From Candidatus Gastranaerophilales bacterium (GTDB taxonomy: Bacteria; Cyanobacteriota; Vampirovibrionia; Gastranaerophilales; Gastranaerophilaceae): 64,000 nucleotides of DNA. Position numbers and translations under genes: made by a program. Below are positions 17,585-27,582 of this stretch, piece by piece; position 1 is the stretch's first letter; each line of letters begins with the position of its first letter. Under the pieces are notes generated by a model. That model was given only the letters and a program-made list of their open reading frames with translations. It had not been told where the DNA came from and did no database searches. The stretch lies in contig CANRMD010000004.1 of the NCBI GenBank assembly GCA_947631645.1, positions 1 through 64,000 on the forward strand, given 5' to 3'.

Positions 17585-17764
17585 TAACTATCTCCTTTTT
17601 ATACTAACTTTTATGTTATTCCACGAACATATACATTTATAACATTACCTATATTTTCTTATTTTTTTACATATTGTCAAGAAATTTTTACAAAAAAGGC
17701 AATTTTTATTTTGAAAATGTTTTTATATTAACATAAGGTAGGTAGGTTAATAAGGTATTTTATT

Positions 17765-18541
17765 TTGCAGGTAAGTAATAACTATATAAACAATGTAAAT
17801 GTTTCAAGGACAACAAATACATCGGGAATAAAACCATTTATTCCGTCGACACCTTTTAAACAAGCATTATATACCAGTGCACCAAAAAAGACACCGGAAC
17901 CATCTAAATATATAAACTTATCAAATTTTTATTCTCCAAAATTACTTTTATCAACATATGCACAAAAAGATTTTATAGAACAATTTATAAAAAATAACCC
18001 TAATATAGAAAATATTCTTGCATCAAAAGGAGTTCAACTGGAAATATCTCCCGAAAATGTATTAAATATGAGAAATACACATCTGCAAACAACTGATATT
18101 ATTGCAAAACAGCTTGCAACAGAAATGGGATTATCTCAAGCAGATAAAAAAATATTAGAACAAGCGGCTATTTTCCATGATTTTGGCAAAACATTAATAC
18201 CGAAAGATATTTTGAATAAACCGGGAAAATTAACAAAAGAAGAAAAAGAAATAGTAGACCTTCACGCAGAACTCGGATACGAATTGTTATCTTCTGCCGG
18301 TTTCAATAAACGAACATTAAATATTATCAAATATCATCATCAACCGCAAAAATCTGGCGATATATTATGTCAAATACTGTCTGTTGCCGATATATATTCG
18401 GCACTAAGAGAAAACAGATGCTATAAACAAGCACTTTCTAACGCAGAAGCAATCTCAATCTTAGACCAAAAAGCTCAAAACGGCGAAGTAAGTACAGAAG
18501 TTGTAGAAGCTCTGAAATCATTAACCAGCAGAGCGGCATAA
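17765..18541 (+). CDS. HD-domain phosphohydrolase, HD-GYP-like without GYP (copy 1)
   Basis: A 258-residue protein from a TTG start at 17765 (preceded by TAAGG); no ATG is available in frame before the domain. The N-terminal 85 residues are Asn/Ser/Thr-rich and poorly structured. The HD domain holds NTHLQTT, FHDFGK, HAELGYELL, YHHQPQ and VADIYSALREN, matching the metal ligands of HD-GYP domains. The signature HHExxDGxGYP is missing, so cyclic-di-GMP hydrolysis is doubtful. It is paralogous to the next gene. Confidence 0.75.
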   Translation: MQVSNNYINNVNVSRTTNTSGIKPFIPSTPFKQALYTSAPKKTPEPSKYINLSNFYSPKLLLSTYAQKDFIEQFIKNNPNIENILASKGVQLEISPENVLNMRNTHLQTTDIIAKQLATEMGLSQADKKILEQAAIFHDFGKTLIPKDILNKPGKLTKEEKEIVDLHAELGYELLSSAGFNKRTLNIIKYHHQPQKSGDILCQILSVADIYSALRENRCYKQALSNAEAISILDQKAQNGEVSTEVVEALKSLTSRAA

Positions 18542-18569
18542 AAAGAACCTGAAACAGGTTCTTTTTTTT
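18541..18569 (+). terminator. Terminator after HD copy 1
   Basis: AAGAACCTG/CAGGTTCTT stem, three-base loop, eight T. It separates the two paralogues into independent transcription units. Confidence 0.85.
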
Positions 18570-18649
18570 ATTTTAACTTTTGTAAATATTTTTATAAAAT
18601 ATGAAATTTTCCGTAAAAAAATACCTTTTTTATAATATCGGGATATCTT

Positions 18650-19465
18650 ATGGTTTCAGTAAATTTTCTAAACGGAATAAATCAAATATATTCGCCTAAT
18701 ATTACGTCCGCTCAAAGATTAGGCAATCATTATAATAATTCATTTGTTGATAACGGAATTCAAAAAACAACTGATGAATTTCAAAAAAGTGCGGTTAACA
18801 CAAATGTATCTAACCCGATAAGTACGACTGCAACACAAAACCAATACGCACCTAATCAATTACTAAAAACATATACTGATAAATCATATTTAAATTTTTT
18901 GATAAAATCTAATCCCGAACTTCAAAGCATATTAAAAAACAACAATCTGCAAGGGATTGTAAACCCACAAAATGTAGAAAGTATTGCTAATACCCATCTT
19001 GAAACAACAAACCAATTCGCTCAACAGATAGCAAGCGAACTTGGCTTGTCTCAAGCAGAAAAACAACTTCTCGGTCAAGCAAGTACCTTACATGATTTAG
19101 GCAAAGCATTAATTCCCGAAGAAATATTAAATAAACCCGGTGCCTTAGATAAGGATGAAAGAGAAATAATCAATCTGCATTCCGAAATGGGCTATCAGTT
19201 ATTAAAAAATACCAATATTACAAAAAGAGTACAAAATATAGTAAGAAATCATCATAAACCGGTTTCCGAAAATAATGACATTTTAGGTCAAATTATATCC
19301 GTAGCTGATGTATATTCAGCCCTAACAGAAGAAAGAAGCTATAAAAAACCGATGTCACAAAGTGACGCTTATAAAATCTTAGATGCAAAAGTCCAAAACG
19401 GAGAACTAAGTTCAAAAGTAGTTGATGCACTAAAACAAAGTTTTGCGGAACAAAAAGCCGCATAA
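18650..19465 (+). CDS. HD-domain phosphohydrolase, HD-GYP-like without GYP (copy 2)
   Basis: 271 residues, a tandem paralogue of the preceding gene. The HD core is highly alike (LHDLGKALIPEEILNKPG, HSEMGYQLL, NHHKP, VADVYSALTEERSYKKPMS), whereas the Asn/Gln-rich N-terminal ~95 residues have diverged. The GYP signature is again absent. A TATAAT (18631-18636) lies 13 bases before the ATG and there is no Shine-Dalgarno, so the leader is very short. With separate promoters and terminators, the two copies are probably regulated differently. Confidence 0.75.
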   Translation: MVSVNFLNGINQIYSPNITSAQRLGNHYNNSFVDNGIQKTTDEFQKSAVNTNVSNPISTTATQNQYAPNQLLKTYTDKSYLNFLIKSNPELQSILKNNNLQGIVNPQNVESIANTHLETTNQFAQQIASELGLSQAEKQLLGQASTLHDLGKALIPEEILNKPGALDKDEREIINLHSEMGYQLLKNTNITKRVQNIVRNHHKPVSENNDILGQIISVADVYSALTEERSYKKPMSQSDAYKILDAKVQNGELSSKVVDALKQSFAEQKAA

Positions 19466-19494
19466 AAAAAAGAACCCTTAAAGGGTTCTTTTTT
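19466..19494 (+). terminator. Terminator after HD copy 2
   Basis: An AAAGAACCCTT/AGGGTTCTTT stem with a very short loop and a T-run. It is symmetric enough to serve rpmB on the other strand too. Confidence 0.8.
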
Positions 19495-19508
19495 ATAATA
19501 CTAAAAAA

Positions 19509-19700
19509 CTAAACAGCTCTTTGAACTTTTCCTGCTCTTAAACAAGAAGTACAAACTTTAACTCTTTTTATTGTACCGTTATCGTTAATTTTAACAGATT
19601 GTAAGTTTGGAGTTTGTCTATATACATGGTGTTTATGAGAGAATGAAAGTTTTGCAGCTTTCAATGGTTTTTTACCGCATATTGCACATTCAACTGACAT
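19509..19700 (-). CDS. rpmB: Ribosomal protein bL28
   Basis: 63 residues, normal length. It is the zinc-binding form, with CAIC (C5, C8) and a C-terminal CTSC pair. SHKHHVYRQTPNLQSVKI and the ending CLRAGKV are typical of bacterial L28. It has an AAAGGAA site ten bases before the ATG and is monocistronic. Confidence 0.96.
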   Translation of the reverse strand: MSVECAICGKKPLKAAKLSFSHKHHVYRQTPNLQSVKINDNGTIKRVKVCTSCLRAGKVQRAV

Positions 19701-19854
19701 TTTTCGTTCCTTTCAATAACAATAATTCAATATTATAGCTTGATAATATAAGAAAAAAAACTAATAATCAAGTCCTTGATTTACATTATATTTACAAATT
19801 AAAAAATTACGAATAATTTGTTATAAAATAAAAAAGGTTGAGGGATAAAGGAAT

Positions 19855-20892
19855 ATGAATAAAACCGTCAGAGAAAAAATAGAAGAGCGAGAACTTTTGT
19901 ATTTATCGCCTTTAGCATCAAAAAGCCGAAACACAAAAGGAAGAAAACGCTATGAAGAACCGTGCACTTTAAGAACGGAATATCAACGTGACAGAGACAG
20001 AATTCTTCACTCAAAAGCATTCAGACGGTTAAAACATAAAACTCAGGTATTTTTCTCTCCATATGACGACCATTTTAGAACAAGAATGACACACACTCTT
20101 GAAGTTTCTCAAATTGCAAGAACAATTTCAAGAGCATTAGAACTTAATGAAGATTTAACGGAAGCGATAGCACTCGGGCATGATTTGGGTCATACTCCTT
20201 TCGGACACAGCGGAGAAAGAGTTTTAAATTCTCTTATGCCTGACGGATACAGGCATAATGAACAAAGCGTAAGAGTCGTAGAATTTATTGAAGACTTAAA
20301 TTTAACCGCAGAAACAATTGACGGAATTTTAAATCACTCTTATGACTATAACCCGTCTACTTTAGAGGGACAAGTCGTCAGAATTTCCGATAAAATTGCT
20401 TATATTAACCACGATATCCAAGATGCAATAAGAGCTGGTATTATCAAAACCGATGATATACCTAAAGAAAGCGTAGAATATTTTTCTACAACAAACAGAA
20501 TAAGGTTAACAAAACTTGTTAACGATATTATTGAAAACAGTTTCGGAAAAGATAAAATATTAATGTCGGATGAATGTTTTAAACAATTTATAAATTTAAG
20601 AACATGGATGTTTGAACACGTTTATAATAATTCACCCGCAAAACAAGAAGAAGATAAGGCACAAAATATTATTAAAAGATTATTTGAATATTATTGTGAA
20701 GAACTAAAATCACTATATCCCTCATCGGCCGAAAAAATAATTATGCAGACAGTTTGTGATTATGTCTCAGGGATGACAGACAGATATGTTCTGGCGAAAT
20801 ATGAAGAAATATTTTTACCAAAACCATTTATACAAAAAAATAACGATGAATTTTTATTTAAACTTGCAACAATGAACGGATTAACAAAATAA
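19855..20892 (+). CDS. dgt: Deoxyguanosinetriphosphate triphosphohydrolase-like protein
   Basis: 345 residues of the type-2 dGTPase group (HD superfamily), which remove triphosphate from dGTP or other dNTPs. The N-terminal RDRDRILHSKAFRRLKHKTQ and TRMTHTLEVSQIAR (first His) are followed by ALGHDLGHTPFGHSGE (HD pair) and the distal VRISDKIAYINHD. It is immediately followed by dnaG: the stop TAA at 20890-20892 touches the dnaG ATG. That order (dgt-dnaG-rpoD) is a known arrangement in several phyla and suggests linkage of dNTP control with replication. Confidence 0.92.
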   Translation: MNKTVREKIEERELLYLSPLASKSRNTKGRKRYEEPCTLRTEYQRDRDRILHSKAFRRLKHKTQVFFSPYDDHFRTRMTHTLEVSQIARTISRALELNEDLTEAIALGHDLGHTPFGHSGERVLNSLMPDGYRHNEQSVRVVEFIEDLNLTAETIDGILNHSYDYNPSTLEGQVVRISDKIAYINHDIQDAIRAGIIKTDDIPKESVEYFSTTNRIRLTKLVNDIIENSFGKDKILMSDECFKQFINLRTWMFEHVYNNSPAKQEEDKAQNIIKRLFEYYCEELKSLYPSSAEKIIMQTVCDYVSGMTDRYVLAKYEEIFLPKPFIQKNNDEFLFKLATMNGLTK

Positions 20893-22776
20893 ATGTCACA
20901 GCCAAAAACATACAGTGAAGCAATAGATGAAATAAGAAGCAGACTTGATATATTGGATGCTGTCCAATCAAGGGTAGTGCTAAAAAAAAGAGGTGCTAAT
21001 TACTGGGGATGCTGCCCGTTTCATAATGAAAAAACTCCCTCATTTTGCGTAAACCCGCAAAAGGGAATATTTAAATGTTTTGGCTGCGGAGAAGGCGGTG
21101 ATGCCATAACATTTTTAATGAAAATTAACAATCAATCATTTTCCGACGTAATTAAAGATTTAGCAATGCAATTCGGAATTGAATTACCCAAAAGCCACTC
21201 TGACAATCAAAAATATACCGAAGAAAAACAGCAAATAAAAGATTTGCTTGAAAAATCTTGCGAATATTATCATAACAACCTATTAACCCTCCCCGAAGCA
21301 AAAGGAGCTCTTGAATACCTTGAAAAAAGAGGAATAACAAGAGATATAATAGACGAATACAAATTGGGATATTCAAAAAAAGGCTATACAGAGCTTCAAA
21401 ATGAATTTAAAGCAATATTTACCCCGACCATATTTGAAAAAGCCGGTTTAACCGTTCAAACAGAAAAGGGCGATAATATTGACCGTTTCCGCCACAGAAT
21501 AATGATTCCGATTAAAGATGAAACAAATACCGTAATAGCATTTGGGGCAAGAGCAATTGAAGCAAACCAAAACCCTAAATATTTAAACTCTCCCGATACT
21601 GTTCTTTATAATAAAAGCAGAACATTATACGGAATTAACGCAGCAAAAGACAGCATGATAAAAGAAGATTACGTAGTAATAATGGAGGGTTATTTTGACG
21701 TAATATCAGCTCAAGCGGCGGGATTAAAAAATGCGGTAGCATCGTGCGGAACAGCTTTAACGGTTGACCATGTCAGGTTAATAGCAAAGTATTCAAAATC
21801 AAGAAGAATATATCTTGCTTTTGATACCGATTCTGCCGGTTTAAAAGCAACTCAAAGAAGTACCGATGTTATAAAAGAAGCATTTACGGGTTTAGGCAAT
21901 ATTAAAATGTTTGACAGGTCCTATTCTTCATTATCGGAAGATAAATATACTTGTGAAATCAGAGTAATTGCCCCTTTTGACAGTAAAGACCCCGATGAAT
22001 ACATTAGAGAATACGGTATTGACGCTTATAAAAAATATATAAATCAGGCTCCATTACTTTTAGACTTTGAAATTGAACAACAATTAAAAAATTACAAAAG
22101 CGATTTTTCTCCAACAGATAAGTTAGCTTTAGTAAAAAAAATCATGCCTTTAATCGAGGAAATTCCGAACAATATAGTTCAAAATGAATATATAAAGCTT
22201 GTATCCGACAGAATTAATATCGACGAAAAAGCATTGATTAGGGAAGTAAACAGGAGTAAATCTTTGCAAAATACCATAGAAACAAGTTATTCGGGAATTG
22301 TAACAAAATCTTCAAATTTCTGTGAAAAAGCACAAAAAAATTTATTATCCCTGTTTTTAGCTGATGTAAATAAAAACAACATAAACTACCTCTCAGAAAA
22401 TATAAAAAATGTTAAATTTATAGATAAAAACTTAATTATTATCAAAGAAGCAATTGACAAAATAGCATGTCAGGTAAATAATGAGGTTGAAAAAATAATA
22501 CAATCCCTGTATAACCAGTTTGCTGAGGATAATGAATTAAAGGATATAATAACAGATTTAATATATATAGCTGACAGTTTTAAAGGATTATCGGACAATG
22601 ACTTTAAAGCTGCGGTAAGGGAGAATAAAGCAAAGATTGAACAGTATCATACAGATTGCGAGAAAAAAGAGCTTGCCTCTAAGTATAAGAACTTGAATGA
22701 TGACGATGTTGAATCAATGCAATTCCAAATGCAATTAAGAGAAAAGATAAAAAATAAACAAACAATCGGAGAATAA
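20893..22776 (+). CDS. dnaG: DNA primase
   Basis: Synthesises RNA primers at the replication fork. 627 residues. The N-terminal zinc finger is CHC2 type ([13 protein letters not shown] then [10 protein letters not shown]), followed by the RNA-polymerase domain. The TOPRIM metal sites are VIMEGYFDV (Glu) and AFDTDSAG (DxD). The C-terminal ~170 residues form the helical DnaB-binding part. The start is fused directly to the dgt stop without its own ribosome binding site, so translational coupling is expected. rpoD follows after five bases. Confidence 0.96.
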   Translation: MSQPKTYSEAIDEIRSRLDILDAVQSRVVLKKRGANYWGCCPFHNEKTPSFCVNPQKGIFKCFGCGEGGDAITFLMKINNQSFSDVIKDLAMQFGIELPKSHSDNQKYTEEKQQIKDLLEKSCEYYHNNLLTLPEAKGALEYLEKRGITRDIIDEYKLGYSKKGYTELQNEFKAIFTPTIFEKAGLTVQTEKGDNIDRFRHRIMIPIKDETNTVIAFGARAIEANQNPKYLNSPDTVLYNKSRTLYGINAAKDSMIKEDYVVIMEGYFDVISAQAAGLKNAVASCGTALTVDHVRLIAKYSKSRRIYLAFDTDSAGLKATQRSTDVIKEAFTGLGNIKMFDRSYSSLSEDKYTCEIRVIAPFDSKDPDEYIREYGIDAYKKYINQAPLLLDFEIEQQLKNYKSDFSPTDKLALVKKIMPLIEEIPNNIVQNEYIKLVSDRINIDEKALIREVNRSKSLQNTIETSYSGIVTKSSNFCEKAQKNLLSLFLADVNKNNINYLSENIKNVKFIDKNLIIIKEAIDKIACQVNNEVEKIIQSLYNQFAEDNELKDIITDLIYIADSFKGLSDNDFKAAVRENKAKIEQYHTDCEKKELASKYKNLNDDDVESMQFQMQLREKIKNKQTIGE

Positions 22777-22781
22777 CTTTC

Positions 22782-23897
22782 ATGAGCAAAAAGAAACTTT
22801 CAGATTTATCAGTAGTCGGAATAATGGATGAAGAAGAAGAAACAATGGAAAATGAACAAAGTGAATCTTCAGGCATCTTATTAATGACCGAACCTGATTC
22901 AATTAGCCGAGACGGCATGGACGTTATAATAAATTCAGAGAGAAACAAAATCATAGACACGATGGAGAATGAAGATTTATTCTCCGCTGATATTGCCGAA
23001 GAAGAAGATGAAGATGATGATGTATCTTTAACTGACGCTCTTCTTCAAAAAGGTATATCATTTGATGATCCAGTCAGAATGTATTTAAGAGAAATCGGCC
23101 GTATTAAGTTATTAACGGCAGAACAAGAAATTGATTTGGCTAAAAAAATAATTCAAGGCGGTAATGCAGGCGTTATTGCAAAAAGAAAACTTGTTCAAGC
23201 CAACTTAAGACTTGTTGTAAGTATAGCTAAAAAATATGTAGGCAGAGGAATGCTGTTCTTAGACCTTATACAAGAAGGCAACTTAGGCTTAATCAGAGCC
23301 GCAGAAAAATTTGACCACGAAAGAGGCTATAAATTCTCTACTTATGCTACTTGGTGGATTAGACAAGCCATTACAAGAGCTATAGCTGACCAAGCAAGAA
23401 CAATAAGAATCCCCGTTCACATGGTTGAAACAATTAACAAATTAAAGAAAGTTACAAGAAAACTTGCTCAAGAACTTTCAAGAAAACCAACGGAAGAAGA
23501 ATTAGCTGTTGAAATGAATATTTCCGTTCCAAAATTAAGAGAAATTATAAAAGTTGCTCAGGAACCTTTATCTTTAGAAACTCCTATCGGTAAAGAAGAA
23601 GATTCAAGATTAGGTGACTTTATTGAAGATAAAGATGCTGATGCTCCCGTTAAAACCGTAGCTCAGGAACTTTTAAGAGAAGATTTAGCTGAAGTATTAA
23701 ACGGTTTATCTCCAAGAGAACGTGATGTTCTTCGTTTGAGATTCGGTATGGATGACGGCAGACAAAGAACATTAGAAGAAGTAGGTCAACTCTTCGGCGT
23801 TACCCGTGAACGTATCAGACAAATTGAAGCAAAAGCTTTAAGAAAATTAAGACACCCTAACAGAAGTAAACGTCTTAAAGAATATATCGAAGTTTAA
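22782..23897 (+). CDS. rpoD: Primary sigma factor RpoD/SigA
   Basis: 371 residues. An acidic N-terminal ~85 residues (EEEE and EEDEDDD runs) replaces a long region 1.1. Region 1.2 ([11 protein letters not shown]), region 2 with [14 protein letters not shown], region 3 and region 4.2 with [20 protein letters not shown] are complete. It is the group-1 housekeeping factor, located behind dnaG as in the macromolecular-synthesis operon (rpsU is absent). It is likely the factor that reads the TATAAT-type promoters described in this window. Confidence 0.97.
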   Translation: MSKKKLSDLSVVGIMDEEEETMENEQSESSGILLMTEPDSISRDGMDVIINSERNKIIDTMENEDLFSADIAEEEDEDDDVSLTDALLQKGISFDDPVRMYLREIGRIKLLTAEQEIDLAKKIIQGGNAGVIAKRKLVQANLRLVVSIAKKYVGRGMLFLDLIQEGNLGLIRAAEKFDHERGYKFSTYATWWIRQAITRAIADQARTIRIPVHMVETINKLKKVTRKLAQELSRKPTEEELAVEMNISVPKLREIIKVAQEPLSLETPIGKEEDSRLGDFIEDKDADAPVKTVAQELLREDLAEVLNGLSPRERDVLRLRFGMDDGRQRTLEEVGQLFGVTRERIRQIEAKALRKLRHPNRSKRLKEYIEV

Positions 23898-23898
23898 T

Positions 23899-23933
23899 AA
23901 AAAGAAGAACCGTTTAGCGGTTCTTCTTTTTTT
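23899..23933 (+). terminator. Terminator after rpoD
   Basis: GAAGAACCG/CGGTTCTTC stem, five-base loop and a long T-run. It closes dgt-dnaG-rpoD just ahead of the next start. Confidence 0.85.
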
Positions 23934-23937
23934 ATAG

Positions 23938-23943
23938 TATTAT
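23938..23943 (+). promoter_or_regulatory. Possible leaderless -10 of the first AsmA-like gene
   Basis: TATTAT ends six bases before the ATG at 23950. There is no Shine-Dalgarno, no TG extension and no clear -35. Confidence 0.35.
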
Positions 23944-23949
23944 TTTAGT

Positions 23950-26571
23950 ATGAAAAGGATTAGACTTTTAATTTTATATGTTGTGTTATTCTTAGGAATA
24001 TTGTATGGTTTATTCCTTTTTGTTCTTCCCGTCATTTTGAATAATCAAATTATTATTAATAAGATTGAAAAAACAATTTTAAAAAGAACCGGTATCACGG
24101 CAAAAAGTGATTCTTTCAAATTTATTGCAAAACCTGATTTAACGGTTAAAACCGAGGTTCAAAAAATATATTTGAAAGATAAAGATACAGAGCTTTTAAC
24201 CGCAAAAAAATTATATTTAACTTATGATTTAAAAACATTAAAAATTAAAAATCTTAATATTGAATATATTTTTATTAACAAAAACGGGTTTAAAAATTTA
24301 GTAAACAAAAACAAGAACAAAAAAGCTTCCGATTTTAAATTAAAAACATTTCCTCAAATAAAAATAAATAAAGCCGAAATATGGGTTGATAACGGTGAAT
24401 TAAACAGTGTGTTTATTACATTAGCAAATTTAGATATAAAAAATTCATCAGATAATAAGACTTATTGCACATTTGAAGCGGAAATAATGTCTAATTTGTT
24501 AAAAAACCTTATAAACATAGGAAGAAAAGGTTATTTGTACATAGATGATAATGCTCTTTATGCCAAAGATTTACTTGTAAATATAGGCACCTCCGATTTA
24601 AATATAAACGGTAAAATTATTGATGATAATAAACAAAGTGATTTTTTAATTCAAGGAAACGACTTGCCTATAAATGATATAGAAACCTCTTTATTATATT
24701 TTCAGAAATTAAAGAAAAAAGATAAAGTATTTATAGAAAATTTTTACGATTTTTCAGGGTTGATGAATGTTAATTTGCAAGTAAAAGAAACAGGAATTTA
24801 CGGAACTTGCGAAACAAAAAATCTTGGGGCAAAGACAACTTTATTTAATGTTCCTGCTGCTTTTCCAAACGTAATATTTTATTTTGACAAAAAAAACATT
24901 AATGCTCAGGCAAAAGGTACATTAGGGAAAGAAAAAGTTTATACAAAATTTTCCATACATAATACCGCCACAAAAGAACAAAGTGTTGAAGGTATAGTAA
25001 TAGCAAATTTAACCGATAAATTCGCAAATAATTACATTCCCGAATTAACAATAACCAGGACAGTCGATGCAAGCGTATATTATACCGTTAAAAATAAAAA
25101 AATATATGTAGATTATCTTTTAAAAATTCCTAAAAATTCTGATTTAAGATATAAACACTCTAATTTGGGTTTAACCGATAAAGACAGAAGATTACTTGTT
25201 AATACTCTTAAAGAAACCGATAAATTACATATTAAACATTATGATTATTCAACAGAAGATGAAACGGGTATTAAGTTTATCTTATTAGGTGAAGGACTTT
25301 TGGTAAAAAAACAAGGGCATCTTGCACCCGATTATTTAACGTGCAGAACAAGGAATGAAGCACCGATTTCAGTTATAGGCTCTTTAAAACGCTATGTTCA
25401 AGGCGGTTTTTTCAGCGGTGATTTAAAATATGACTTTAATAAAAAGCTGGCAACAGGTATTTTTATTATAAAAGAGTCAAATTATAAAAACTTTTACGTT
25501 AAAAAAGCAATGGTTGATGCGAACTCTAAAAGAATAAATATTTCTGCGGAAGGAACATATAAAAAATCACCTTTCAACTGTGCTTTTGAAGCAAAAAATG
25601 AATTAGGGGATAAAATCAGAATTTATAAAATGTTTTTATTCTTAGATGAATTTATTATAGAAACTCCCAAAAATAAAGCTAAGGCTAAAAATATTGATAT
25701 ACAAAAGGAAGCACAAGAAATAGATATTGACCTTGATATTGACGAATGGAACATTGAACTTAATAAAATAAAAAGAAATCGAATTGAAATTACAAACATA
25801 TTATTGAACGGAAGTCTAGTTAATAATATATTCAAATTTTCAATGCCGAACGCTAATTTTGCAAAAGGAAAGTTAAATGCAAAAGGTAAATATAATATAA
25901 AAAATCAAGATGCCGAAATTGATTTTACCGCACAGAATATAGATTCAAATACAGCAAGCGATATTATATTTAACTTGCCAAATCAAATACAAGGGTTAGC
26001 AAATGCATCATTAAAAGCAAAATTTAAAAACGGGTTTAATAATGTAAATGCAAAGGCTCATTTTTCGGTAAAACAAGGGTTTCTTCCTCAGCTTGGCAGC
26101 ACCGAATTTATGATTAAAAAATCCAGAATGATAAAACGTCCTTTAAAATTCAAAGTATCTGACATAGTTAACATTGATATGAAAAATATGAAAGCACTAA
26201 GCTCTGATATTGAAGGTAATTTTGCTATAGACAATTATGACTTAAAAAATGTCAAAATAACCTCGTCGCAAAAATATCTCTCTATGTTGATTGAGGGAGA
26301 TTACAACCTTAAAAAAGAAAACGGAGAACTGAATTTATTGGGTAAATACAATAAAGAAGAAGTAAGAAGAGTAAAAATTCTCTTTGTACCATTAGGCTGG
26401 ATACTAAAATTTGCATTTAAACCCGAAAATACATACGAAATTTATAAAGACAAACTAAAAGAAGTACCAAAAATTAATGCTGATAAGGAAGAAGAAAGTG
26501 CTTTCCGAGTAAAAGTTAAAGGTGACTTAAATAAACGTGATATTTATGTAGAATTAAAAAGTATAATATAA
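23950..26571 (+). CDS. Large AsmA/TamB-like envelope protein 1
   Basis: 873 residues with one N-terminal membrane anchor (about 5-30). A long, repetitive beta-rich region follows, made of alternating short hydrophobic strands, typical of AsmA-like proteins of the repeating beta-groove lipid-transfer type. The opening (RTGITAKSDSFKFIAKPDLTVKTEVQKIYL) has the AsmA-style N-terminal pattern, and residues 600-760 resemble the AsmA-like C-terminal region. The inferred role is phospholipid transport across the periplasm or outer-membrane homeostasis. It starts just after the rpoD terminator and runs convergent to the pyruvyltransferase gene. A second protein of the same design is 1.9 kb away. Confidence 0.65.
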   Translation: MKRIRLLILYVVLFLGILYGLFLFVLPVILNNQIIINKIEKTILKRTGITAKSDSFKFIAKPDLTVKTEVQKIYLKDKDTELLTAKKLYLTYDLKTLKIKNLNIEYIFINKNGFKNLVNKNKNKKASDFKLKTFPQIKINKAEIWVDNGELNSVFITLANLDIKNSSDNKTYCTFEAEIMSNLLKNLINIGRKGYLYIDDNALYAKDLLVNIGTSDLNINGKIIDDNKQSDFLIQGNDLPINDIETSLLYFQKLKKKDKVFIENFYDFSGLMNVNLQVKETGIYGTCETKNLGAKTTLFNVPAAFPNVIFYFDKKNINAQAKGTLGKEKVYTKFSIHNTATKEQSVEGIVIANLTDKFANNYIPELTITRTVDASVYYTVKNKKIYVDYLLKIPKNSDLRYKHSNLGLTDKDRRLLVNTLKETDKLHIKHYDYSTEDETGIKFILLGEGLLVKKQGHLAPDYLTCRTRNEAPISVIGSLKRYVQGGFFSGDLKYDFNKKLATGIFIIKESNYKNFYVKKAMVDANSKRINISAEGTYKKSPFNCAFEAKNELGDKIRIYKMFLFLDEFIIETPKNKAKAKNIDIQKEAQEIDIDLDIDEWNIELNKIKRNRIEITNILLNGSLVNNIFKFSMPNANFAKGKLNAKGKYNIKNQDAEIDFTAQNIDSNTASDIIFNLPNQIQGLANASLKAKFKNGFNNVNAKAHFSVKQGFLPQLGSTEFMIKKSRMIKRPLKFKVSDIVNIDMKNMKALSSDIEGNFAIDNYDLKNVKITSSQKYLSMLIEGDYNLKKENGELNLLGKYNKEEVRRVKILFVPLGWILKFAFKPENTYEIYKDKLKEVPKINADKEEESAFRVKVKGDLNKRDIYVELKSII

Positions 26572-26575
26572 GTAT

Positions 26576-27487
26576 TTAAAATAAATTTTTCAGTTCTTCA
26601 CCTTTTTTTAGAAGTATTTTTTGATATTCTTGCACAACAGAGTATGAAATTTCATAATTTTGAGCTATTTTTTCGGGTGTAATTTCCTTAAACAGTTCAA
26701 AGTATTTTTCCTCGGGAGTATTCATAACATCACAATAAGGCATAGGTTTATCAAAGAATATCGAATAATAATCATTAAATTTAAAATCTACCTGTGTTTG
26801 TTGTTCTCGCAAATACGAAATTTTAATTCTTTTATTAGGTATATTTAAACTGTCTGCAGCAATTAAACCATGCAAACTGGAGGATAAAACAGTTTCACAT
26901 TGCTGAATTTTTTCAAGTACAGTTAACGGTTCTTCTTCTATGTTAATAATACATGCGTTTTTTCCATAGAATTCCGCAAGTTTATAAATAATAGGATTAT
27001 TATAATCAAACAAATGTGGAATAATACCCACTGAATACTTTTTAGGTTCTAATTTATTAAGAAGAAAATTAAAAATAAGCCCTAAATCACCATATGCAAC
27101 ATTTTCAAATTTTTTTTTGCAAAAATTTTCCAACGTTTTATGAGAAAGTTTTCCTCTTAAAACTAGCGGAATAATTTTTCTGTAAGGTCTGTCTAAAAAT
27201 TTTGAACCGGAAACAAAGGCAGTTTTATACCCAGTACCCATTGTATATATAGGCTTATAACTGTATTTAAAAAAATATCCGCATTTAGTATTAAGAATAT
27301 CTTTTAAATTTAATCTTTCCATTAAACTGCCGATACCTATTACATCTGAATATGTAGGATATCCTCTTTTAGTTTTAATATTTAATAAACGTTCAAAAAC
27401 TATAGGATTAATTGAGTCGCCAAAGTTCAACCCTTTTGCTCCCACATAATATAACTTTATTACCTTTTCTCGTTTTATAAAATTCAT
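26576..27487 (-). CDS. Polysaccharide pyruvyltransferase family protein
   Basis: 303 residues of the WcaK/CsaB-like family, which transfers pyruvate from PEP to sugars of cell-surface polymers. Visible motifs are VGAKGLNFGDSINP at the N-terminus (the usual G..N.GD), GIGSLMER, and LSSSLHGLIAADSLNIP near residue 205, with the conserved SxHG. Relatives anchor S-layers or decorate exopolysaccharide; the acceptor here is unknown. The stop is five bases from the end of the convergent AsmA-like gene. No ribosome binding site is evident at the ATG. Confidence 0.8.
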   Translation of the reverse strand: MNFIKREKVIKLYYVGAKGLNFGDSINPIVFERLLNIKTKRGYPTYSDVIGIGSLMERLNLKDILNTKCGYFFKYSYKPIYTMGTGYKTAFVSGSKFLDRPYRKIIPLVLRGKLSHKTLENFCKKKFENVAYGDLGLIFNFLLNKLEPKKYSVGIIPHLFDYNNPIIYKLAEFYGKNACIINIEEEPLTVLEKIQQCETVLSSSLHGLIAADSLNIPNKRIKISYLREQQTQVDFKFNDYYSIFFDKPMPYCDVMNTPEEKYFELFKEITPEKIAQNYEISYSVVQEYQKILLKKGEELKNLF

Positions 27488-27582
27488 AATTTAAAACAAG
27501 TTACTTCCACAAATATCCTTAAAATTATTTTATATTTGTTGATATTATATCATACTTTACTTAGCGGAAATATTTTTATAAA

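Noticed and set aside
17765-19465. One HD gene broken by a frameshift
   Set aside because: Each half is a complete HD protein with its own start, terminator and full set of metal ligands, so they are tandem paralogues.
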